From the IMG/VR virus record IMGVR_UViG_3300021354_000030, positions 1 to 27,079 of that record: a stretch of DNA of 27,079 nt, one strand, 5' to 3'. Shown piece by piece: positions 21,558 to 27,079 of the stretch (position 1 is its first letter; every line of letters starts with the position of its first letter). A model generated the notes under the pieces. It was given only the letters and a program-made list of their open reading frames with translations. It was not told where the DNA came from and searched no databases. Made by a program: the position numbers and the translations under genes. This stretch comes from a virus.

Positions 21558-21568
21558 GGTTACCTCTA

Positions 21569-21621
21569 CGAGCCGACTTTACGGTCTTCGTAATCAATGC
21601 GAGCCGACTCTACGGTCTTCG
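21569..21621. repeat. 22-bp direct repeat at the 71-aa gene end
   Basis: CGAGCCGACTTTACGGTCTT plus CG (21569-21590) recurs at 21600-21621 with one mismatch (T to C), separated by nine bases. The second copy covers the last codons and stop of the 71-aa gene, so the first copy looks like a duplicated gene end in the spacer before scaffold. Confidence 0.8.
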
Positions 21622-21825
21622 CGGTTTCAAAAGATCCAACAGAGAACCCAGTGTCAAAGCGACACCCTGCAATCTGCGGAGAATCAAGTCGTCGGGAGCC
21701 CGAGCCAACAGTTCGAGCGTGTATTGCTTCTCAGCCTCCATGTACTCAACCAAAGCCGCGCCCTGGTCTAAATTCTTGAAGGAGGAGCACTGTTCGCGCA
21801 GCCTGTCACTGGGGGGTCTCAACAT
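21610..21825 (-). CDS. small helical phage protein upstream of scaffold, 71 aa
   Basis: From the ATG at 21825 the product begins MLRPPSDRLREQCSSFKNLD. Two helices follow (GAALVEYMEAEKQYTLELLA, RRLQGVALTLGSLLDLLKP). A TTG at 21834 would add three residues but has no better ribosome site. The pattern 'L...LEYLEAE......L......D.I.RLQG.A..L..LL.L' is known from many small proteins encoded beside phage head genes; I recall no function. It is the first gene after the largest spacer in the window and carries a direct repeat at its 3' end. Confidence 0.65.
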   Translation of the reverse strand: MLRPPSDRLREQCSSFKNLDQGAALVEYMEAEKQYTLELLARAPDDLILRRLQGVALTLGSLLDLLKPRRP

Positions 21826-21855
21826 AAAAATCAATTACTTAGCTGTGATGCGTTC

Positions 21856-21899
21856 ATTATCACGAACTAAAATAAAATTTCAACTGTTATCTTGTTAAC
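21856..21899 (-). promoter_or_regulatory. promoter for scaffold/coat operon plus shared element
   Basis: On the - strand TTGAAA (21883-21878) and GATAAT (21861-21856) are separated by 16 bases, a credible sigma-70 promoter. The element GTTAACAAGATAAC (21899-21886) sits just upstream of the -35. The next gene begins at 21825. Several other spacers carry the same element. Confidence 0.6.
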
Positions 21900-21965
21900 G
21901 TTTTGTGTTACCGTTAGCCCGAGGATCTCCTCCTCTTGTTGTTCTCTCCTTTTGCCCTCAATCGA

Positions 21966-21991
21966 GCCCCCGCTCTTGGGGGCATTTTTTT
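21966..21991 (+). terminator. intrinsic terminator-like hairpin reading in the + direction
   Basis: GCCCCC (21966-21971) and GGGGGC (21978-21983) form a six-pair stem with a six-base loop, followed by ATTTTTTT on the + strand. In the - direction the U-tract is absent. The T run overlaps the stop of the HNH gene. No + strand gene is visible that would need it, so it may block antisense reading into the HNH gene. Confidence 0.6.
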
Positions 21992-22409
21992 ATCGGCCCC
22001 ATTTTGCTAAATAGTTCCTGAGTTTTTCGGCTAAAGATGAGCTGTCGTCGACATTACCCGCCGCGAGATTGCATCGTCCGCATAACAAATCCCGAACTTG
22101 CCCCGTGTCGTGGTCGTGATCCACGCAGATCCTTCTGGAGTGTTTCCCTTCAAGGATCATGTCCCGAAAACAGCACGCGCATTTGCCGTCTTGGTTGAGG
22201 ACTTTCAACTCGAACTGCTCGAGGGTAAGCCCATATAATTTAAGTAGTTTTTTTCTCCGACTAATGGGCCTTGCACACGTTTTACAGGCGTAATGGAGCC
22301 CGCACCCTCTCCTCGACGCCTTGTGATACTCCCAACGAGGTTTCCATCCCCGACAGAGACTGCATTGGTACTCCCCTTCGAGATTCGGCAATCTTTTTTG
22401 GGCGTTCAT
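21990..22409 (-). CDS. HNH endonuclease, recombination endonuclease VII family, 139 aa
   Basis: Zinc-binding cysteines are Cys16/Cys19 (CSLC), Cys36, Cys42/Cys45 (CKTC), then Cys77, Cys79, Cys80, and Cys110/Cys113 (CGRC). The nuclease core reads CVDHDHDTGQVRDLLCGRCN with His98, Asp99 and His100 at the active site, then NLAAGNVDDS. This is the signature of endonuclease VII-like proteins, either Holliday-junction resolvases or free-standing homing nucleases. A central LKLYGLTLEQFE helix is typical of the family. It sits between the 154-aa gene and the 71-aa gene, separated by spacers rather than coupled overlaps, which suggests an inserted selfish gene. A role in DNA packaging or branch resolution is also possible. 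Confidence 0.9.
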   Translation of the reverse strand: MNAQKRLPNLEGEYQCSLCRGWKPRWEYHKASRRGCGLHYACKTCARPISRRKKLLKLYGLTLEQFELKVLNQDGKCACCFRDMILEGKHSRRICVDHDHDTGQVRDLLCGRCNLAAGNVDDSSSLAEKLRNYLAKWGR

Positions 22410-22427
22410 CCGTGAACGTGTCAGCGT

Positions 22428-22892
22428 CTAGTCATAAAACGGGCTTAAGCCCTGGACTCGCCTTTGGGCGGCCCAGTCGTCTGACTTTCTGAGAATGTTT
22501 GATGTGAGTGCGTTGTTTACAGTGGGACCGGGTTCCCTATGAAGGTCGGGGGTCGTCGTCAAATATTGAAGTTCGTCGTGCGTTAGTGTGGGCACAACCA
22601 AAGGCTGTTCGCGGTCAGAGAGAGAACCACTAATCCCATACTCGGTCATAACACCGTGTCCGGACTGAAGCGGCCCAAGCCACCCCAACCCTTTGGGCCC
22701 ATCTCTCTGGTCATAACGAGGGCCGAACTGAGTAGTGTCGTAGCTCCCAGGGGTAGGGCGTAAATCTTTGAGGTCCGGTCGATATGCCGCAGTTTCCGGG
22801 AACGCTTGAGCCTCTATAAGAGATGGGGCGGGACTGAATCGCTGTTGCATCCACTCATTAACGCGCCCCTGCCAGTCTTTTTTTGCGGCCAT
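22428..22892 (-). CDS. conserved virion-associated protein downstream of portal, 154 aa
   Basis: Recognisable segments are YDQRDGPKGLGWLGPLQSGH, GVMTEYGISGSLSDREQPLV, VPTLTHDELQYL and DDWAAQRRVQGLSPFYD. The series 'DG..KG.G..G.L......TE......DR.QP..VPTLT..E...L......P....I...A..A..R...G.SPF' is a widely shared phage module that also occurs fused to larger internal virion proteins. Its function is unknown. The ATG overlaps the portal stop by one base (TAATG), so it is made with portal. Confidence 0.75.
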   Translation of the reverse strand: MAAKKDWQGRVNEWMQQRFSPAPSLIEAQAFPETAAYRPDLKDLRPTPGSYDTTQFGPRYDQRDGPKGLGWLGPLQSGHGVMTEYGISGSLSDREQPLVVPTLTHDELQYLTTTPDLHREPGPTVNNALTSNILRKSDDWAAQRRVQGLSPFYD

Positions 22893-25018
22893 TACTGACT
22901 CCTTGGCATCTGGTCAAACTGACTGACAGCGGGACGACCGCCTTGTTTTGCTAGTGAAGGGTCCATGCCAGGTGTCGTTTGAGCGGGGGCTGGCGGCGTT
23001 TCTCCTTGAGCCGCCATGGTTTGCTGCGCCATCATCGTTTGTTGAGCCCGTTGTTCTGCAACTAAGACGTCTGGGTCTTTCACGATCAGGTCTGGGTCCA
23101 TCCCCAAAGCCTTGGCTTGCTCTGAGAGAATGTAAGCGCGGCCTGGAAGTCCGACGATTTGGCTGTCAATCGGATTAGCCGTTGCGACCAAGAACTCGTT
23201 CCTTCTGAGCGCCAGGGTGTCCCGCTGCATCACGGCGTCAGTACCCGTCGTTATGATGTTAATGTCCCCGGAAATCTGCGGGTCGTGAACGTGGTAAAGG
23301 AGGTGCGTGTGGAGGCGCTGCAAAATGCTTTCGACCATGTCGTCGACGTTATGGACGACGGCTTTCATGAGTTTGCTGGCGTTGCCAAGCATCATCGATA
23401 AGCCCGACGCTGTTCGACCCGCACCCCCCATCGCTTCCCCAGTTAGGTATTTGGGCAACCCAGAATATTCATCCGCAAGGTTCGAGAACTTCTCATAGAC
23501 CGCCATCAATTCATTGGCGACGGAGGGGGGCACAAAGAAATCAACCGGCGGGGCCGTCGACCCAATCGGATCAGACACCATCTGCCAGATTTTCCATGGG
23601 TGCATCGAGGTGATCTTCTGGCCCTCTGGGAGACGCTCTACGTTGATAACTACTTGCGGGCCTGAGCACATGCCCATGTTATTGACTAACGCCCTTGCAG
23701 AGGCGTTACAGACGTCTTGCACGTCACGAATGAGGTCGGGTATCCCCTGGCCCCAGAACCGCCCTGGGATTCTTTCAAAGCTCGCCATGCTGTAGGGGAT
23801 TTCGCCCAGTGGGTCATGGTTCAAAACCGCTTTGATGATGTAGTTATCAATCAGCCAGACATTCGCGGCATATTCAAGGTCCGGATCTTGTATCTGTTCT
23901 TCAGACATCCCCCATTCCAAAAGGAACCGACCTGGGATGTTGTCCCAGATTTCGAGGGCGTCAATGAGGCGGTTCTTCCAGGTGGTCGAATAAAACCGAT
24001 CATCCGAGGCGGTTGCGCCCATCGAATAGTCTTCGCCATCTGGCCCCATCATCAGCCAGTTAGAAACAGCCCCGTTGTCATACTTTTTGAGGCATTCTCG
24101 AATGGCGTTATCTGAATAACCAGGAACGCCCAAAAGGTCTGTCAGTGAAGAGCGCGTCAGGCGATGACGGTGAATGAGGTAGCCTGATTTCAAATCGTAA
24201 CTGTAAGGGGCTGGGAACATGTCAAAAGGCGAAACCCGTTCGAATTCAGCAACCAGCTCCTCTGAAATATCAGCACCCCAGCCGCCCGTGGGGGCCTCCA
24301 CCCATTTCAGTTTGGTCTTTTTGCGGACCACTGGCCCACGAAGGAACGCGTTCTTAAAAGTGACGAGGTCGTCCAGGACCAGGTCTAGGGCGTCAGTGAA
24401 CCCACCCTCAATCAATACGTCTTCCATGCGGGCTTCGGTGATTTCAGCATCGCGCCGCGCGGTTTCCCTAACGTCCTGAAGGAGTTCAAATCTGATCTTC
24501 TCAGAGATCTCCGCCATCTCATCTGGGCTTGGGGGGGCCCCCAGCATTTGGAATAGCGTCTGGATCTGGGTCTGCGCGTGCTGCTGCGCGAGTGAAGTTT
24601 CCTGAGCATTCAATGTGGGAATGGGTGTGGGCTTGATCCCCCAAGGCTTGTCGTTGCCATTGCCCAGCATTGCATCACGCAACCAAGCGGCGGCTGCGCG
24701 GCATTTAACCCCAGTGATGCCCATCCAAATTTCAGAGCCCCCAACAGATTTAATCTCTTGGAGTTTGTCGTCATCATACCGGCCGCGACGACGGCGCAGC
24801 CCAGACCGCATCTCCCTAGCCACGGGACGCTTGGCATCCTTGGCTTCTTGCCAACGGGACCTAACATAACTCACCAAACCCTGGATGGGCGCGGCTGCCT
24901 GTTCCTCTGCCAGTTTCCTGTCCCGAAGATTCGCCTCTTCCTGCTGTAAGTCCTTGGCCGACTTGATCTGGATCGTGCCCGCATCGGGAAGATGGAAACC
25001 GGAGGAGTTGGGTGTCAT
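22892..25018 (-). CDS. portal protein (podovirus type), 708 aa
   Basis: I start it at the ATG at 25018 (MTPNSSGFHLPDAGTI); a GTG at 25051 would add 11 residues overlapping the spacer. Helical N-terminal part: LVSYVRSRWQEAKDAKRPVA. Then SVGGSEIWMGITGVKCRAAA, YLIHRHRLTRSSLTDLLGVP, IPYSMASFERIPGRFWGQGI, PDLIRDVQDVCNASARALVN, and YLTGEAMGGAGRTASGLSMM. A Met/Gln-rich C-terminal barrel completes it. The 'G.G.P...R..Q...N...R...NN' and 'TASG' motifs are hallmarks of large podoviral portals. Twelve copies form the DNA entry ring that binds terminase and adaptor. It heads the - strand operon from the divergent spacer. Confidence 0.93.
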   Translation of the reverse strand: MTPNSSGFHLPDAGTIQIKSAKDLQQEEANLRDRKLAEEQAAAPIQGLVSYVRSRWQEAKDAKRPVAREMRSGLRRRRGRYDDDKLQEIKSVGGSEIWMGITGVKCRAAAAWLRDAMLGNGNDKPWGIKPTPIPTLNAQETSLAQQHAQTQIQTLFQMLGAPPSPDEMAEISEKIRFELLQDVRETARRDAEITEARMEDVLIEGGFTDALDLVLDDLVTFKNAFLRGPVVRKKTKLKWVEAPTGGWGADISEELVAEFERVSPFDMFPAPYSYDLKSGYLIHRHRLTRSSLTDLLGVPGYSDNAIRECLKKYDNGAVSNWLMMGPDGEDYSMGATASDDRFYSTTWKNRLIDALEIWDNIPGRFLLEWGMSEEQIQDPDLEYAANVWLIDNYIIKAVLNHDPLGEIPYSMASFERIPGRFWGQGIPDLIRDVQDVCNASARALVNNMGMCSGPQVVINVERLPEGQKITSMHPWKIWQMVSDPIGSTAPPVDFFVPPSVANELMAVYEKFSNLADEYSGLPKYLTGEAMGGAGRTASGLSMMLGNASKLMKAVVHNVDDMVESILQRLHTHLLYHVHDPQISGDINIITTGTDAVMQRDTLALRRNEFLVATANPIDSQIVGLPGRAYILSEQAKALGMDPDLIVKDPDVLVAEQRAQQTMMAQQTMAAQGETPPAPAQTTPGMDPSLAKQGGRPAVSQFDQMPRSQ

Positions 25019-25035
25019 AAAGTTCGGCCTAAGAT

Positions 25036-25064
25036 GTTGACTAGGTAACACGTTGTATTATATG
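25036..25064 (+). promoter_or_regulatory. divergent promoter region with shared element upstream of terminase
   Basis: On the + strand GTTGACTAGGTAAC (25036-25049) leads to TATTAT (25056-25061) and TATATG (25059-25064, 16 bases after TTGACT). The terminase small-subunit ATG follows at 25091. Read on the - strand the same region offers TATAAT (25062-25057) for the portal operon. It is the only divergent gene junction in the window. Confidence 0.55.
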
Positions 25065-25090
25065 CGAAAGAAAACTTCAATGGAGATCCT

Positions 25091-25486
25091 ATGAATTCTT
25101 TCCCGACTTATAACCCAGAGCTCGTTGACAAAGAGCTTGCCGATGAAACCCACCAAAAACTTAAATTTAAGTCCCTCATCCAGCTCGATATCCTGAGGGA
25201 GGAGATTTTTCTGAATGTGATGGAGCCGAGTGCATCGATAAAAGAGAAACTGGCCCTCGCAGAACACTTAGTAAAGAGCACGTTATTGGAGGCCGAGGCG
25301 AAGAAAGCCGCAGAAGTTCCCCAAACATTTAATTTTGGTTTTAATTTCCAGTCCCCCAGCGGCGAAGTAAAGACGGTCGGGTCCGTTATCGAAGGGTCTT
25401 CCGAGGCCGTCCAGGTGCAACCCCCAAAAGTAAAGCTACAAGAACCCGCGCTCGTGCTCTACGAATCTAGTTTTTTAGGAGAATAA
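25091..25486 (+). CDS. small terminase subunit candidate, 131 aa
   Basis: The product has MNSFPTYNPELVDKELADET, then a helical region (KFKSLIQLDILREEIFLNVM, SIKEKLALAEHLVKSTLLEA) and a variable, strand-rich tail. It lies one base before the large terminase and GGAG precedes its ATG by five bases. Small terminases are the DNA-recognition partner of TerL; they are short, helical and poorly conserved. The assignment rests mostly on position. No clear HTH can be pointed to by eye. Confidence 0.6.
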   Translation: MNSFPTYNPELVDKELADETHQKLKFKSLIQLDILREEIFLNVMEPSASIKEKLALAEHLVKSTLLEAEAKKAAEVPQTFNFGFNFQSPSGEVKTVGSVIEGSSEAVQVQPPKVKLQEPALVLYESSFLGE

Positions 25487-25487
25487 C

Positions 25488-26969
25488 GTGGTCCCAACCG
25501 TAAAACTGTCCCCGACCATGGAAGAATTCTCAGATTCCAAAGCCTACGTCCGCCTGATTGTTGGGGCTATCGGATCTGGTAAATCAGTCATCAGCCTCCT
25601 GACCCTTTTCAGATGGGCCTGTGAGCAAGCCCCCAACCGTATGGGAGAGAGGAAGACCCGGTTCCTCATCATCCGCAATACCGACGGTCAGCTTCGGCAG
25701 ACCACGCTGAAAACATTTCTGGACTGGTTCACCCCAGACGTCCTGACTTATAAGATTTCAGAGAAAACGGGGCACCTCACGTTGCCACTCAAAGATGGGT
25801 CCACTGTCAAAAGCGAATTCCTGTTTATCGCACTCGATGGGCCAGAAGACATCAGGAAGGCCCTGTCGCTTGAATGTACGGGCATTTTTATCAATGAGAG
25901 CCGGGAGGTCAACGGCGAGGTTATCGACGCTCTACTGACCCGTACGGACCGTTACCCGAGCAAGAAGGATGGGGGAGCTACGCGAGCTGGGGGAATCCTC
26001 GACTCAAACTACCCGACCATCGACACTTACCTCCACGAAAAGATGGAGCTCCCCCCAAGGAACTGGTCCGTCCACCGCCAGCCACCCGCCATGATTACGC
26101 TCGAGGAATACATCCAAGAATACGCCGAGGACCCCGACGAAGATCAGACCGCCCTTGGGGGGGATGGGACGATGTACTGCGTTAACCCCAAAGCCGACAA
26201 CCTGGATAATTTGTCCAGACAGTATTACCCAATGGCGTGCGAGGGCAAATCGCAGGATCACATCTCCGTTTTCCTGTTGTGCAAATACGGACGGTCCCTG
26301 AGCGGGCTCCCTGTGTATGACAAGACTTATCTCGATGACTTCCACCTCACCAAAGACAAACCACTGGTGGTCCGTTCAGACAGCTACCCCATCATCATCG
26401 GAGTGGACCAAGGTAGAACACCCGCTGCGGTATTCGGGCAGCTCGACGTCCGGGGGCGGCTGATGATTCTCTCTGAAGTGGTGGGGAAAAATATGGGCAT
26501 GGAAACTTTCCTCGCAACAATGCTGCGACCCCATATCAATCAACACTACGCGGGACTCAGTTTTGTCATGGCCCCCGACCCAGCCTCCTGGCAACGCTCC
26601 CAGGTGAATGAAATCAGTCCGGCAGAGGTGCTAAAGAGGGCAGGGTTCAAATTGGTCCGTCCAGCGACCAACAAACCAGAATTAAGAATCCAAGCCGTCG
26701 AACGGTTCCTTGGGCGGCACATCGATGGGAAAGCAGCCCTCCAAGTGGACCCCACCTGTACGGAATTGGTGAAAGGCTTTCGCTATGGCTACCGATTCAA
26801 ACTAAAGCGTGACAATACGATGGATGCCTCCCCAGACAAAAATGAGTTTTCCCACATCCACGACGCGCTTCAGTATCTTTGCCTGATTGCCGAGGGCGGA
26901 CACAGCGGTTGGGGGATGCGGCGGTTTGACCCTCAGATTCAGGTGCTCAGTGCGGCGGGGTGGACCTGA
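25488..26969 (+). CDS. terminase large subunit (DNA packaging ATPase/nuclease), 493 aa
   Basis: The N-terminal ATPase has Walker A GAIGSGKS (residues 26-33) and Walker B CTGIFINE (130-137), ending in the catalytic glutamate with Asn in place of the usual Asp. FLIIRNTDGQLRQTTLKTFL is the following conserved strand and helix. The C-terminal RNase H-like nuclease has the acidic residues Asp307 (IIIGVDQG), Asp364 (MAPDPASW) and Asp459 (FSHIHDALQYL). It drives genome packaging through the portal and cuts the concatemer. The start is GTG, preceded by AGGAG at about seven bases and one base after the upstream stop. The length is typical. Confidence 0.95.
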   Translation: MVPTVKLSPTMEEFSDSKAYVRLIVGAIGSGKSVISLLTLFRWACEQAPNRMGERKTRFLIIRNTDGQLRQTTLKTFLDWFTPDVLTYKISEKTGHLTLPLKDGSTVKSEFLFIALDGPEDIRKALSLECTGIFINESREVNGEVIDALLTRTDRYPSKKDGGATRAGGILDSNYPTIDTYLHEKMELPPRNWSVHRQPPAMITLEEYIQEYAEDPDEDQTALGGDGTMYCVNPKADNLDNLSRQYYPMACEGKSQDHISVFLLCKYGRSLSGLPVYDKTYLDDFHLTKDKPLVVRSDSYPIIIGVDQGRTPAAVFGQLDVRGRLMILSEVVGKNMGMETFLATMLRPHINQHYAGLSFVMAPDPASWQRSQVNEISPAEVLKRAGFKLVRPATNKPELRIQAVERFLGRHIDGKAALQVDPTCTELVKGFRYGYRFKLKRDNTMDASPDKNEFSHIHDALQYLCLIAEGGHSGWGMRRFDPQIQVLSAAGWT

Positions 26970-26998
26970 GTTCGCAGACCGGAAATTGTGATGGTGTG

Positions 26999-27060
26999 TT
27001 GACCTTTTAGTAAAATTGACCCCGATATATAAGCAACCTCTAAGGGGGGACCCACCCCCT
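26999..27060. promoter_or_regulatory. right-edge spacer with TTGACC repeats, inverted repeat and GC hairpin
   Basis: TTGACC occurs at 26999-27004 and 27016-27021. Between them is TTTTAGTAAAA, a perfect inverted repeat. Downstream, GATATATAA lies near 27023-27031. An AGGGGG/CCCCCT hairpin (27043-27060) has no U-tract. This could be the promoter or operator region of the next + strand gene, or a weak terminator after terminase. The window ends before a gene can be seen. Confidence 0.35.
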
Positions 27061-27079
27061 CTGCCTCATGGTCCACCAC

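Noticed and set aside
21020-21898. 292-codon open frame on the + strand
   Set aside because: It is antisense to the scaffold and 71-aa genes, has low-complexity Leu/Arg/Pro composition, no ribosome site and no recognisable domain; the - strand frames are clearly protein-coding.
26938-27079. Open - strand frame of 46 codons entering from the right edge and overlapping the terminase 3' end
   Set aside because: No recognisable protein features; it overlaps a well-supported gene and its start is outside the window. Left open rather than called.
1-27079. Search by eye for tRNA, CRISPR array, integrase, attachment sites and a diversity-generating retroelement
   Set aside because: No cloverleaf, regularly spaced repeat array, recombinase or reverse transcriptase was seen; the fibre repeats are coding and not template/variable repeat pairs.

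Overview
This window looks like the virion-structure and lysis half of a short-tailed (podovirus-type) double-stranded DNA phage genome, or a prophage or contig from one. It carries large and small terminase, portal, scaffold, HK97-fold coat, two adaptor-like proteins, a nozzle-like tail protein, several fibre and adhesin genes, a lysis cassette and a cluster of candidate DNA-ejection proteins. There is no tape measure, tail tube or sheath, which fits a podovirus. A T4-type lysozyme, short membrane proteins and two overlapping lipoprotein-signal ORFs point to a Gram-negative host. I cannot name the host or phage genus. Several small tail-region proteins resemble families known from marine cyanophages and pelagiphages. 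No integrase, tRNA, CRISPR array, reverse transcriptase or replication gene is visible.

Layout, right to left in the direction of transcription. At 25091-26969 a small-terminase candidate and the large terminase run on the + strand. Everything else runs on the - strand from a divergent spacer near 25019-25090. The - strand order is: portal, a 154-aa virion-associated protein and a stand-alone endonuclease VII-type HNH gene (22.0-25.0 kb); a 71-aa protein, scaffold and major capsid protein (19.6-21.8 kb); a 75-aa protein, two adaptors, a BppU-like Ig protein, a repeat-built 366-aa protein, a 158-aa virion protein, a 907-aa repeat fibre, a glycine-rich adhesin, three small proteins, an 816-aa nozzle-like protein, a 1081-aa fibre or tip protein and its putative chaperone (5.8-19.5 kb); then lysis genes (4.2-5.7 kb), a GNAT-like protein, a cupin protein, and four or five small to medium helical proteins that are probably ejected with the DNA (1-3.4 kb). 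The last gene is cut by the left edge.

Most neighbouring - strand genes overlap by 1 nt (TAATG or TGATG) or 4 nt (ATGA or GTGA). They are therefore probably translated in a coupled way from long late transcripts. Nearly all spacers are very short. The four widest (near 5.7, 19.5, 21.9 and 25.05 kb) each contain a related 14-bp element, GTTRACWAGNTAAC. It always points toward the next gene and lies 20-61 nt before its start. This is the best candidate for an undescribed phage-specific transcription signal in the window.

No stretch longer than 300 bases lacks a gene. The largest gap (21826-21989) holds a promoter, one copy of the shared element and a terminator-like hairpin facing the + direction.
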